A DNA stretch of 64,000 bases from Fragum whitleyi (GCA_948146395.1 OX411543.1:51440017-51504016); one strand, 5' to 3'; shown: positions 24,566 to 36,447, counted from the stretch's first letter. Notes: generated from the letters alone by a model not told the origin. Numbers and translations: made by a program.

Positions 24566-24987
24566 GGTGAAATATTACAAGATGAATGATTTTAAAATGT
24601 TTTTAAGTGAAATTGATTGAGTGTGTGGACCGAGATTTTAGTGAAATTAAAGAGGGGTAATATTATATCGCTTATGTTGTTCAAGATGTACAAGATGAGC
24701 GATAGTTATTCCTCCCTTTAATGAAATAAGCAGTTAAGTTCTAAAAAAAAAACATCCTTTTTTTCTGATGGAACCAATCAGACGCCGATAATTTGAATTA
24801 TGTCTGTGAAATTGCATTTTTTTTCTATCGATTTATTTTTAAAGTAGTTGTTGAGTTTACCTTTTAGTCATTTTGGAGCGTTTCTGAATGAATGAATGAA
24901 TGAATGAATGAATGAATGAATGAGCGTGCGATTTAGAATGGGGTTTGGTTGAGATTAATGTAAATTTCTTGATTTTGCTAACTGTAA
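24566..24987 (+). mobile_element. Fam-A MITE, copy 9, with internal (TGAA)n
   Basis: The left TIR is decayed; the right end reads GATTTTGCTAACTGTA. A run of GAATGAAT units at about 24887-24926 is an expansion of the ATTCATTC motif that other copies carry in two or three units. Confidence 0.85.
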
Positions 24988-26796
24988 TGGCCATTCAAAC
25001 CGTTGAAGTTCCACGTCGGAGATGGTTGGTATATTTAGGCAGGTGACATTACAGACAAATCCGCATTCCATCCTACTGTGAAAGTTAGTACGGTAGTTAG
25101 AATCAGTTGCGTCCCCAGTGCCAATCGCACACATCTAAAATGACTCAGGATCATGATGGCAATAACAACATCTCGACCGTTCTAATGAAGTCAATAATTC
25201 TAACCCAGTCCTAAGTTCGAATGGATTATTCAAATAATTCTTTTGTAACAAGCACTGGTGCATTTCAAATGGATAATTCTTTAGTCAGGCGACCATATGA
25301 GAATAAGTGCTTTAGAAATCGAGTTTGTGAGCAACAAGGCTTAATTTGAAGAGTGACATCTGCTCTTTCAGAATCTGTCTGTTGGCCAACCGAACGTTCA
25401 TTTTTATGGTAAATAAATGAGGTCAAAGGTCAATATATGCAAAAGTTAGTAAAATTCAATAACTATGACACATGTATAGGCTATGAAAAATTACCCTTAA
25501 ATGCCTTTAATTTAAAGATAAGTTATTTTCTCAACAGCATATACAACTATTTTGATAATTAGTCCACCTGTGTCTTATTAGTTTATACTAATTTATTTTC
25601 GTTCGATTGCGACGAAAGCTTTAGCTTATAGAATCGCTCTCGAACACTCAATCCTGATGTTTTCACGTCCTTGAGAGAGAGACATGGGTTTAAACTTATT
25701 ATTGCGTCTTATTATTATCACCTTTTAAAATAGCCAAATGAAAAACTGTTTTCTTTTTTACAGAATATCTAAAAAACAATTCTAATTTATCGAAAGCGTA
25801 TCTAGTTAACTTAGTTTTTGTGATCCTTATCAGTTTATGGAAAATTTAGCTTCCGCTCAAACGAAAATAATGTTTATATTGCAAGCACTTATCCCCTAAC
25901 TGTTAGCATGATAAGAGTAATTTTAATAGCGTTACTTTTAAATACAACACAAGGGAACATAATTGTTGCAAATAATTAACAATATTTCTCTGTTCTTTAT
26001 CTGTTTTGTGCAATTATTTTTTCGCATTCAAATAGTATGTTTATAATTGTACGCAAGTATCCCTTGACTTCCAGACCAGTTGTAAAGTACGTTGCTTTTA
26101 AATACTCAAATATGATTGTGGCTAATCACCAGGCCTTTTTAATAATATTTGTGCCATTAATCATACTGAATAATAAGGCTGTGGCTAAAAAAGGTCGAAT
26201 TGAAATCAAAATATGACCGATCGCACATAATAGATGGAACGAAAATACTCGTAAAATACGTAATATAACATAATATTGGTCTTTAAATTCGCTTGTAACT
26301 AAGTTTTCTCTCGTATTTCCTTTTGTTTTTTGTCTCTAAATATCTGATAAAAGCCTTGTTCTAAAACACGAAAAATAATGAATGAATAAAACATTCCTTA
26401 GAAATCGACATCTACGTTACTGCGGAATGGAAAAGGTAACGAATGTATTAGTCTATCTTAGAAAATGTAATTCTACCATCTTGCCAAACGTCGTAAGTCT
26501 TTCTTCGAAACAACTCTCTCTTGTTCTTGAGTGCGGGGGGGGGGGGGGTAAATTTCTAGAGGAGTAGAAGAGTGAAAGGGGCATAATATGTTACATTATT
26601 ACAATATTACAAAGTATTACATTCACAGAACTATATGAATACAACCTTCATCTATTACTTCTTGTATGAATATATAAAATGAATGAATATAGACAAAACC
26701 AATTAAAGTACCGCCAATGCTTATTACTGAAAACTGCCAATATTTTGTTTAAGAAAAACAATTGAATTGAATTGAATTGAATTGCCTAACAATATA
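24988..26796. other. No gene; SINE 3' tail and short simple repeats
   Basis: At 25585-25690 the minus strand carries the same 3' end as the SINE at 5868 (TTCGAGAGCGATTCTATAAG) without its tRNA-like head. A G run lies at about 26535-26548 and a (TTGAA)n run at about 26761-26785. I see nothing else. Confidence 0.5.
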
Positions 26797-27565
26797 TATC
26801 TTGAGACCCATTATCATGCAGCCAAAATTATTTTGATTTGATGAAAAATATGCATTTTATGGGGCGGAGGTCATTTCTCTATATGTTATATAGTGGAAAC
26901 TTTGAATCATTTTCTCAGAATGTAACTGATGGATATCAACCAAATTTCACTGGAATGATTCTTGAGTGACCCTTTATCAGTCTACAAAAAATCATTGTGA
27001 TTGGATGAAAAATATGCATTTTATGGGCGGAGGTCATTTCTCTATATGCTATGTAGTGGAAACTTTGAAAATCATTTTCTCAGAATGGAACGAATGGATA
27101 TCAACCAAATTTCACTGGAATGATCTTTCAGTGACCTTTTATCAGTGTACCAAAAATTATTTTGATTGGATGAAAAATATGCATTTTATGGGCAGAGGTC
27201 ATTTCTCTATATGCTATATCGTGGGAACTTTGAAAATCATTTTCTCAGAATCTGATATTTTGATATCAAATAAATTTCACTGGAATGATCCTTGAGTGAC
27301 CCTTTATCAGTGTACCAAAAATTATCTTGATTAGATGAAAAATATACATTTTATGGGTGGAGGTCAATTCTCAATATGTTAAATAGTGGAAACTATGAAA
27401 AACATTTTCTCAGAATGTAACTGATGGATATCAATCAAACATTTTTGGTATGATCTTTGGGTGACCCATTATCATGCAGTAAAAAATTATTTTGATTTGA
27501 TGGAAAATATGTCTTTAATAGCAGAGGTCATTTATTTATCTGTTATATAGTTGAAACTTTGAAAA
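26797..27565 (+). repeat. Tandem array, 165-bp period, about 4.7 units
   Basis: The marker ATGAAAAATA starts at 26841, 27005, 27170 and 27335, with ATGGAAAATA at 27500, giving spacings of 164, 165, 165 and 165. Each unit also carries TCATTTCTCTATATG and TTTCACTGGAATGATC. Because 165 is divisible by three, an open frame survives across two units with a repeated 55-residue pattern; this looks like a by-product, not a gene. Confidence 0.9.
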
Positions 27566-28531
27566 TCATTTTTAACATCAGTAGAACCCCAAATATCTAA
27601 AAATCTAGCCAAAACATTTTGTTTTACAAGAATTTCAAGCCTGTGGAGAGACCCAAGCCATTCATGGCTTTCTAGTTTTTTTTTGTAAGCTTCTTGGGAA
27701 AGTAGTCTCATAAACAATTTATGTATTTAAAGGTAAATCATTTTGTCTGCAAGAAATTAAATAATAAGATATGGAGAGATTTTTTTTGATTTCACGGAGG
27801 TATGAAACTAAAAACATATTCACACTTAAGTATGAACCCGCTTCGCGTATTCATACAGTGTGATTATGTTTTAAGTTTCTTACCTCCATGAAATCATCAA
27901 CTATTCTCTTCATCTCTTATATGAGTTACAATTCTGTCAAAATGCAATTTTACAAAGTCAAATCATAAATCCTTTTAAGTAACAAACTATTTAAGTTACA
28001 TGATTAATTGTCTGAGCACTTATCTTTATCAATTAAAAGTAGGTATAACTCCTTTTGTAGGAACTCTTATCACTGTATTGTATTTAACACACTGTTAAGA
28101 TATAATTCTGACCAGTTATGTTTTTTTCGTGGAATCAGGTCAACTTAATATTGTCCAGGTATAAGCATGTGACCTTTCCAATAGGCCACGCTTTACCACA
28201 TAAAGCAACAGCCGACCAATGCTATAGAAAAACGTATTTTAATTAACGACTCAACTCACAGCCGGTGTGAAATGACAAAAGATCGTGTTTGTCCCCTTTG
28301 AGCAGCGAAAAATTAGATATAAGACCATGATAAATTTTTACTTTCCGTCAAGTCCAATTGCGTTTCTAACGTCATACAAATTTGACAACCGTTTTTAATA
28401 TCACGATATTCCTGTAACAAAGCGGAAGTGAGCTTATGGTAAAATATATTAAATGTCCTTATTCCGTACGAATGAATGAATGCAAAACTGCCCACACTTC
28501 GAAAAAGTTCGTTCTAAACCCCCAGGCTATT
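27566..28531. other. 3' flank of paralogue B with a palindromic repeat
   Basis: At about 27791-27898, GATTTCACGGAGGTATGAAAC is inverted at GTTTCTTACCTCCATGAAATC, with TTCGCG at the centre. A related sequence lies at 49743-49835. No gene is seen. On the minus strand an AATAAG at 28455 could serve as a weak polyadenylation signal for paralogue B, but I cannot support it. Confidence 0.45.
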
Positions 28532-28885
28532 CTATTGTGAAGGCTGCACAGAAGTTGGCAAACTCCAAAGAAATCGTCTTCGACCAGGAATCATGAAGTG
28601 AATTTCATGACAGGAAAATTTCTTTTTATGCGACTTCGAAGCGTTTATGCTACAGTGTCCAGGCCTTGTTCGGAAGTAATATATCCTCAAACCAGAATTA
28701 TATATACTCTGTAATATCCGGAGTCTTAGTAAATAAGCACTTAGGTCTTGGTCTGTTTCAGCCATATGGAACTCAACAACGAGTAGTTTTACTCCTGCTT
28801 CCTCCAGGGCCTTAGTTTGGACAATCTGTTCAAGGCTTCTCCATTCACCTCCTTCGATATCTATCTTCAGATAATCCAAAGACCT
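28532..28885 (-). CDS. METTL24-like paralogue B, terminal methyltransferase exon
   Basis: The exon follows a TTCTTTTGCAG acceptor at 28886 and runs 117 codons in phase 0 to a stop at 28532. It starts RSLDYLKIDIEGGEWRSLEQ. The DYLKIDIEG(G/A)EW box is the signature of the FkbM/METTL24-type S-adenosylmethionine-dependent methyltransferase fold: the acidic loop after a core beta strand. VKLLVVEFHM gives the next strand. The C-terminus (FSCHEIHFMIP) is typical of the end of these domains. It acts presumably in the secretory pathway behind the N-terminal anchor; acceptor substrates of the family are poorly known. The exon that should join it to 40015-40089 was not found, so the gene may be complete with an unrecognised exon, or broken. 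Confidence 0.82.
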   Translation of the reverse strand, partial: RSLDYLKIDIEGGEWRSLEQIVQTKALEEAGVKLLVVEFHMAETDQDLSAYLLRLRILQSIYNSGLRIYYFRTRPGHCSINASKSHKKKFSCHEIHFMIPGRRRFLWSLPTSVQPSQ

Positions 28886-28924
28886 CTGCAAAAGAAGATG
28901 TTATATTTTTGTACTTTGAAAATC

Positions 28925-29090
28925 GTAAGAGCCAGCGCTCGACATTTCCAACAATTTCAGAAGTGCACCAAGCAAAGACTCTAGCCAGTCTATGCATCAG
29001 CACAGTTCGCACAGAGTCTTCACTTCAGATAGATAAGATCTCGAAGTGTCTTTAGATAGACAGGGAATTTTTTTAGAATTACACGGTGGT
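28925..29090 (+). mobile_element. Fam-E MITE fragment
   Basis: Contains GACATTTCCAACAATTTCAG, CTCTAGCCAGTCTATGCATC and TCTTTAGATAGACAGG, matching the left half of the copies at 53219 and 57873. The right end is missing. Confidence 0.75.
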
Positions 29091-29096
29091 ACTAGG

Positions 29097-29325
29097 TTAA
29101 CCCTTTGATGTTTAATGCCTGATTATTACGTGCCTGTAATTTTATGATTGAGAAAACATTGCGAAAAAAGAAGAAATTGCTTCTGACAAGCAATTTCTTC
29201 TTTTTCCACACTATTTTCTACCCTACTGAATGATTATTTTTCAAATTAAATCTACTTTAAATTTTCGTCTGCAAAACCTTTGAATTTGGACAGGTCCAAA
29301 ATTTTGTAAAACAGGAAAAGGTTAA
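29097..29325. mobile_element. Fam-B MITE, copy 2
   Basis: TTAA at 29097-29100 and 29322-29325. The ends are CCCTTTGATGTTTAATGCC and AACAGGAAAAGG. The central AAGAAATTGCTTCTGACAAG hairpin is perfect. Confidence 0.88.
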
Positions 29326-31261
29326 CTGCTGATTTTTTGCGTCTCGCGTATATTTCAAATTGTTGTAAATGTGACTCACAGACTCGTTGTTAATTTCTGC
29401 CTTTTAAAGCATCGTGTATGCGCGAACTTTCATGGGAAAGGAGACCGTTAAAAATTGATTTAAATTTCTTTGTTATCGTGGTAGAGTCAAACATTGTCAG
29501 ATCCATCTACTCAGTCGGTAGAACACCTTCCAAATGACGGAGTCCCAGGCTATTACAAGAAGTGTCTTTCTATCGTGGCGTCAATTTGAAAAGAGACTAT
29601 GAGATGGTGCTTTACATGGGAACATTGCTCTGACTTTTCCGTAACATGAAGGGATACAGTAAAATCTCAGTCGTTCGCACGCCGGTGGTTCGTACGTATG
29701 TGTTGGTTCGTATACATTCTATGGTCTCGATTTTTTTCCCCTCTTTAACTTTGTAAGAAGGCTTCGAGTAATTCGCACGTCGGTGGTTCGTAGTTCGTAG
29801 CCCATACCAAGTCCCGAGAGTTTCCAAATAACACAAATTAATATGTTTAATCCGTAGGTATGAATTGTGCGATCAATAGCTGTCCTAGGTGTAACAAAAG
29901 ACATATACCTTGATTTTCACACCTGTTGATTGGTATTATTGTGAAACATTGTTGACCTGTCACTCATTATTTTTCGTAAGCTTTCGTTAATATCCGCGAG
30001 GTTATTAAAAGAATGTTATTTTAAGATCAACAAAAATACTTCAATTGTTATAATTAGGTACGTAGCACAGTGGTCTAAACCGTTAGCCAATCATAGTCAT
30101 TGAACTGACCAGACCTGGTTCGAATACGCACGCAGTCGGATACAGTAATCTTTGTCCAAAATTGTTTTAACTTATTTTTTAATTATTAAATGAAGGAACA
30201 GTTTTATTGTCTCTTAATTTTTTTGTTGTAATATTTTATATTCGCTGTTTTTTTCCTAATTCAAATCTCTCATTACTTTATTTTCATGGAATTAATAAGC
30301 TGTTGTCACCTATTCAAGCTGAGGTCACGAGGCTTTTGATCGTTAACATAGCCCTGTTTGTTTCTCTAACGCAGCACCTAAGCGACTGAATTGAATTATC
30401 TTCTTTCGTTCATGATATTTGATGCATATGATATTATTACTAATTTTCTTATCGTACGATACATTCCATTACCTGCCGTTACTTCTGTTAATTCTGTTTA
30501 CGGTATTCTTAAACCGTTTTTTATTTTATTTTGAGGAGTGTGATGAAATTTATCCTGTATTTTTTTAAAAAAAAAATGTTGTGCGTAAGCTACTGAGAAA
30601 TTGGAAATCATTTGATGCAGAATATCAAACGGATCACCCACACAGAACGATGAACGAAATTAAGTAATCTGTGTCGTGTTTTTTTATATCAAAAATTACA
30701 GCAATTAAAAGCAACACCGTATTTTCAAAATTAAAAAAAATAATATAAATAAAAAAAAAATAAGACGAGAATGAGATCCGATCTTTGGACCTCTGCTTTT
30801 CAAGTTCCTGACCTTACACCTTAGCTGTGCACGGTGATTTATTACGAATGGGTATATTTTAGTATTTGAATGTACGGTTCGCGTATTTTAATCTATATAA
30901 AGAAGTGGGTTCCGAATATCAATGAAGGTCAACAAGAATATTAAATGAGCGACAAGTCAACAACTTTCACAATAATCGAAGTTATTGCTTTGCGTCAATA
31001 TTTACATGCATTGTTTGATTTGTGATTTTCGGCGGGTTTAATCGAATAAAGGATCAATCAGTGATCTTAATTATTGTATTTCATCTGGCTTTCTCATTCC
31101 GATTGTGCATAAATGAATGTGCAAATCTTCGTAGACTTTAATGTTAACATGACTTCCACACAGATTCATCGTAATGCCGAGATTTCATCGTTCACTGAAT
31201 GAGTACTCAAAGTGATTTGATCCAAAGGGAAAACACTCTGATGTAGTTAATATTTGGCATG
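29326..31261. other. Intron sequence; pogo-like terminus and a tRNA-like segment
   Basis: At 29655, TACAGTAAAATCTCAGTCG followed by GTTCGCACGCCGGTGGTTCG looks like one end of a pogo/Tigger-type element. A matching opposite end lies at about 36600-36690, beyond the LINE. At about 30060-30125 (+), GTAGCACAGTGGTCTAAACC and GGTTCGAATAC resemble pol III boxes, without a convincing cloverleaf. No exon of paralogue B could be recognised. Confidence 0.4.
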
Positions 31262-31299
31262 TAAATATTTGCCAAAATAACTTTATTTAGGATTTAAAT

Positions 31300-33887
31300 A
31301 TGGGCAAAACAAAAGATGGAATCGAGTCGGCCAAAATGGCGGCAGGCACAAAAAAAATCCGCAACGAAATAACATTTTTTTTGGCTATAATAATCGCTAT
31401 AGCGAATTTTGACAAAGAAGACCTGAGCTATCTGAATGACCTCTCGCTCAGCCGTGAACATACATCGACCGGGAGACCATTCTTGGCACAGTTAGCCGTA
31501 GAATCAACACTAACATTCCACGAAACACGAAAACCGGTGACAGAATACAGAACTCTGAAACATTGTAACCATGATACTTCTCGTTTACCTCGCTATCTAC
31601 TCAGGAGTGGCGACATTCATCCACAACCAGGACCTAGCCAGGGACCTAAAACATCAAGAAACCCCAAATTCCCCTGCACAGTATGTGAAAAAGGGGTCAT
31701 TAGAACGAGTAAAGCAGTATCGTGCGATAATTGCAGAAGATGGACCCACGTAAAATGCACAAAATCCATAACCATAAATCAATATAACATATGGGTGAAA
31801 AACAATACTGACTTCACATATGAATGCAATGTATGCATGTTGAAGAATCTTCCTTTTAATAACCTGCTCAATTTGGACTCTGAACATAACCCTGATCATT
31901 CAGGGGTGAATACACAGTCAAACCCCTTGGATTATAAAGACGAGACATTCAATGCCTTCAAAACGAAAGGCCTGAACTTTTTCCACTGTAATGCTAGATC
32001 ACTGCTTCCGAAAATATGTGAGCTAAGAATTCTGGCTGAAAAAACCAGGGCTGCGGTTATCGCTATCACCGAAACTTGGTTGGATGGTTCCGTTACCAAC
32101 GCCGAGGTGCAAATCGACAATTATTCAATATTACGAAAGGACCGCAACAGAGCAGGGGGAGGAGTGTGCCTTTACATAAAAAATGACATTCCATTTTCCA
32201 CACGAACTGATCTTCAAAACGACAAATTAGAATCTGTATGGACAGACATTTTTTTACCTAAAACCAAACCAATTCTTATAGGTGCAGTGTATAGACCACC
32301 GAAACAAAATGATTTTCTTGAACTCTTTGAAAATACACTCAATAAGATTAATCCCGAGTGTGAAACATTCATTTTCGGAGACTTGAATGTTTGTCTTTTG
32401 CATAAAGTGTCACATTTGGCCAAATCATTTACAAACCTTTTGTATAAATTTAACCTTAAACAAATCATTCAAAAACCCACAAGAATCACTTATCTAAGTA
32501 AATCCCTTATTGATCATGTTATTGTAAGTATGCAAGACAAAGTAAGCAAGTTTGGAGTACTATCTGTCGGTCTTAGTGATCACCTAATTACATTTTGCAC
32601 TAGGAAAGTAGGTAAAAGAGTCACATCAGATCGTGAAAACAATGTTAAAATTAGATCTACTAAGAATTATAGTAAGGAGAAATTTTTGAATGAATTAAAT
32701 AGTTTTGAGTGGTCAGAATTGTACCTCTGCAGAGATGTAAATGCTGCCTGGATCTTGTTTAAAAACAAATTTATATCGGTACTAAATGAAGTAGCCCCAT
32801 ATAGGGAGATACGATTAAAAAGTCGTACAGAACCCTGGGTTACACCTGACATTCTTGATTCTATCAGGGGGAGGGACAACTTGTTGTCGAAATATAAGAA
32901 AACCAATAATAAAATTTATTATGAGAAATATTGTAAAGTAAGAAACAATGTACAAAGGTTAATTAAAAAAGCCAAAGAGCTCTACTTTGAGAACAAAATC
33001 GAAGAGAACAAAAATAATCCAAAGAATCTCTGGAAACATTTCAAGGTTCTAGGATATAGCTCTAAACAAAAGGAAAATAATAGAACTGTTCTAACAGTAG
33101 ATAATGAGGTGTGTCATGACCCCAAAAAGGTCGCTGATTATTTCAATATATTTTTCACAAGTGTAGCAGAAAATCTTGTTGCAAAATTGCCAAGTGCTAA
33201 AAATCTGTATAGCTTTACTTCAAATATCTTTAAAACATTTTATAGAAAGATCTTTGATCTTAATTTGAAATTAGAACTTTCACCAATAGGGGAAGACTTT
33301 GTTCTCAAGGAGCTTCAAAGCTTAAATATTACCAAGAGCACTGGGCTAGATGGCATACCATCAAAATTTCTCAAAGACGGATCTCTTGCAATCAAAAGAC
33401 CCATTACATATATCATTAACCTATCAATTTCTAGCGGGTTAGTGCCAGATGGCATGAAAGAAGCAAGAGTCTGTCCCATCTATAAAAAGAATAGCAGGCT
33501 AGATGTAGGTAACTACAGGCCTGTCAGCATCCTTGTTATTATATCCAAAATCTTGGAAAGAGCTGTGTATAATCAGCTTGAAACTTACTTAACTAAAAAC
33601 AATTTACTTTACGAACTTCAATCGGGCTTCCGTGGTAAATATTCAACTGACACTTGTCTGGTTCATTTATTAGACCATATAAGGTCACAGAATGCACTAG
33701 GACTCTACACTGGCATGATCATGCTTGACCTACAGAAGGCATTTGACACTGTCGATCATCAGATTCTGTGTAATAAATTGCATGCAATGGGTATTAAATC
33801 CGTCAAATGGTTTAAATCTTACCTAACAGGCCGAAGACAGTTGGTTAGTGCAAACAGCACAGAGTCTGATTATCGATGTGTCAACTG
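31300..33887 (+). CDS. LINE ORF, first part: zinc finger, endonuclease, reverse transcriptase N-half
   Basis: From the ATG at 31300. Residues about 101-112 read LRSGDIHPQPGP, a degenerate version of the 2A-like or SGDxxxNPGP motif common in CR1/L2 elements. Residues 126-179 form a PHD-like C4HC3 finger (CTVC, CDNC, HVKC, CNVC). An APE-type endonuclease follows, with HCNARSL, ITETWL (catalytic Glu), GAVYRPP, FGDLNV and LSDH. Reverse transcriptase begins around KSTGLDGIPSKFLK and includes YRPVSIL and LDLQKAFDTVDH (first catalytic Asp). The frame runs through the 8-bp target site into the inserted element, where it stops at 33925. It acts by nicking DNA and priming cDNA synthesis at the nick. 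No stop or frameshift is seen before the insertion. Confidence 0.9.
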
Positions 33888-34868
33888 GGGTGTAGGACAA
33901 AAGCCCCCTGGGACAAAAGCCCCCTAGGACAAAAGCCCCCTGGACAAAAGCCCCTTGGGACAAAAGCCCCCTAGGATAAAAGCCCCCTAGGACAAAAGCC
34001 CCACAATATAATAAATACTGGTATATAAATTTCCATTTCTATAATTTTTACAGAACATTTGAATAAATTGGATTCGTTTTTTTGTTGTTTGCTTTATTTG
34101 CCATTATTAAAGGTGAATTTTTATAATTCCTAGCAATAAAAAAACAATTTGCTTAAGTCCTCTTTCTAACATCTCAAAATCAGTTTTGTTTTAATTTTAT
34201 TATAAGAAAATTTTATAAGCTATTCAATCAAGCAAAGAAATGTACATTGATAAGGAATACCCTAAATATTTAATTCCTTTATTTTCCTTTATTCACACAT
34301 TTGCATTCATGACATCATTGAATTATAATCAATATTTTTATTGATTTATTTCACACCTTCGAGAGCACAAGTATAACTTTATATACATGTAGTTTACAAA
34401 ATGGAAGGTGGTGACAAAATTGATTATGAAAACAGTATATCTTTGTCTTTTCACACCTGTTATGACCTTTTTATTATTATTTTTAATAACAATTATTTTT
34501 TTACAGCAATTCAATTATGAAATTTAAAACCAAATGGAGGATATTTTCCAAGTTATCTTTTCACGGATATTTATACACAAAGCAATACCCCCTCTCCCAA
34601 ATGCTTATTTTCATTCCATTAAAATGACTAAAATATTCATTTCTCTAAAGAATTAACAAATTAATATTCACATATTCATATAAATATCATAACTTTTTAA
34701 GACTCTTTTAAAATATTCACAAAAACAGCACATTTTTATAACCATGGGGCTTTTGTCCACTTTTCTGTTAAGGGCATGGGGCTTTTGTCCCATGGGGCTT
34801 TTGTCCATGGGGCTTTTGTCCCAGGGGGCTTTTGTCCTAGGGGGCTTTTGTCCGTACCCCGTCAACTG
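33880..34868. mobile_element. 973-bp TIR element with GGACAAAAGCCCC terminal arrays
   Basis: The element is 33888-34860, flanked by a perfect 8-bp duplication GTCAACTG (33880-33887 and 34861-34868). The outer ends are GGGGTGTAGGACAAAAGCCC and, inverted, GGGGTACGGACAAAAGCCCC. Each end is an array of a short unit, (G)GACAAAAGCCCC with 2-4 variable bases: about seven units on the left (33896-34004) and six in inverted orientation on the right (34744-34853). The roughly 740 bp between are AT-rich without an open frame. An 8-bp duplication occurs with hAT, P and some other superfamilies; I cannot assign one. Confidence 0.92.
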
Positions 34869-35835
34869 TGGGGTCCCTCAGGGCAGTATACTGGGCCCAC
34901 TGCTATTTTTATGTTATGTGAACGATATGTCATCCAGTGTGGGGTCCGAGTGCAAGCTGCTGCTTTATGCAGATGACAGTGCAATCCTTTACTCACATAA
35001 AGACCCAAAAATAATTTCAAATAAACTAAGTAAAGAACTCAAGTCATGCAGTGACTGGCTAATTGACAACAAGTTGTCTCTTCACCTGGGGAAGACAGAG
35101 TGTATTCTTTTTGGATCGAAACGTAAACTACGCAAAATTTCTAACTTTAGTATTACTTGCAATAATCATACTATATTATCTCAATCTAGTGTAAAATACT
35201 TGGGTATTAATATTGACCACTTTGTCTCTGGTGACATGATAGTGAAGAGTATCATGCAGAAAGCAAATGCCAAATTGAAATTTTTATACAGATATGCTAA
35301 CTGTCTGTCTGAAAATGCTAGAAAAACACTTAGCATGGCACTCATTCAGTGTCATTTCGATTACTCATGTTCATCTTGGTATTGTTCTATTAATAAATCG
35401 CTCAAGAAAGAGCTCCAGATAATGCAGAACAAGGTCATTAGATATATCAAAGGTTACAACTATAGGAAGCGAATAAATTTCCCAATATTTAAAGAACTTG
35501 GCTTCTTAAACGTTGAACTTCGAGTAAAACAAATGCGCCTAAACCATGCACATGGCATATTCTATGGTAAATGCCCTAATTATATGAAAACAAATTTTAC
35601 AAAATTGTGCGATATTCACACTCATAATACCAGATCAAGTGAACTTAACTTTCACATTCCATCTGTCAACCAACATTCTGCATGTACCTTTTACTATAAT
35701 GCCATCAGAGACTGGAACAGTGTTCCACCCGAATTGAGAAGAGTGAAAAATATCAATAATTTTAAGTCTGGTGTAAAAAAGTTTCTTTTGGAACAAATGG
35801 AAATTGAATACACCAATGATTTTGCGACTTTGTAG
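34861..35835 (+). CDS. LINE ORF, second part: reverse transcriptase C-half and C-terminal region
   Basis: The frame resumes at the second GTCAACTG copy and reads VNCGVPQGSILGPLLFLCYV, then LLLYADDSAIL (the YADD catalytic box), DNKLSLHLGKTE and VKYLGINID. The C-terminal tail after the thumb has RTRSS-like and W-x-x-P elements (NTRSSELNFHIP, RDWNSVPPELR) typical of CR1/L2 elements, ending FATL before TAG at 35835. The upstream residues read from the inserted element are not part of the protein. The LINE frame is the same on both sides of the insertion, so the insertion is the only visible lesion. Confidence 0.9.
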   Translation, partial: VNCGVPQGSILGPLLFLCYVNDMSSSVGSECKLLLYADDSAILYSHKDPKIISNKLSKELKSCSDWLIDNKLSLHLGKTECILFGSKRKLRKISNFSITCNNHTILSQSSVKYLGINIDHFVSGDMIVKSIMQKANAKLKFLYRYANCLSENARKTLSMALIQCHFDYSCSSWYCSINKSLKKELQIMQNKVIRYIKGYNYRKRINFPIFKELGFLNVELRVKQMRLNHAHGIFYGKCPNYMKTNFTKLCDIHTHNTRSSELNFHIPSVNQHSACTFYYNAIRDWNSVPPELRRVKNINNFKSGVKKFLLEQMEIEYTNDFATL

Positions 35836-36447
35836 TATATATCAAGGGACTGGAGCAGATACATAGCAGGTGCCTTTACAATGTATAGACACATGCTATG
35901 ATTCTGTGACAGATCCTTGATAGTAATCCTCGTGATGACCCATGACCTTAAACTTGATCTGCTATAATCACAATAACCTATTAGAAAAGTTGTAGATACT
36001 TCTTAGATTCATAACTTTAGAGCAATGGATAGAGTGAGAAAATGTTTGTTTCATGCTGTTTCAACATTACTATCTTTGCACGTATGAAAATTGACTATAA
36101 ATAAAGTACATATCAATTGATCTCTGGTGTATTTGCCTGCCAAAGTTTTGTGCCGGCCAAGCTGATGCTTTTTAAACTTTTAGTCTTTTACAATCAATCT
36201 GTCATTAACAGGACCCCATTGGAAATAAGCTCCAGAGCTTTTATGGGCTATCCTAGGTTAAATATCAACCTTTTAAATTGTCAAGGGACTAATTGAAAAC
36301 CGTTTTTTAAAAGCTTGGCTCAATTAAAATTTTGGCTTGCACTTTTATATGCATTTAAGCAAGACCAACTTGTTGTTAATTGTGGTATTCATTTGTACAT
36401 GTTGATATTTGGTCTAAATAAATACTACTACTACTACTACTACTAAG

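Larger units (their letters stand above)
31262..36447 (+). mobile_element. Long CR1/L2-type LINE, interrupted by a DNA element
   Basis: A plus-strand non-LTR retrotransposon lies antisense within paralogue B (intron between the exons at 40015 and 28885). The coding region runs from 31300 to 35835, interrupted by a 973-bp insertion at 33888-34860. The 3' end is an AT-rich UTR ending AATAAATACTACTACTACT, a short (ACT)n tail near 36418-36447. The 5' boundary is uncertain; no flanking target duplication was found. Confidence 0.88.

Noticed and set aside
26966..27295. Open frame with an internal 55-residue repeat
   Set aside because: It comes from the 165-bp tandem array; kept only as a finding to test.
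34744..34860. Gly-Leu-Leu-rich N-terminus of the second LINE frame
   Set aside because: It translates the GGGGCTTTTGTCC array of the inserted element.
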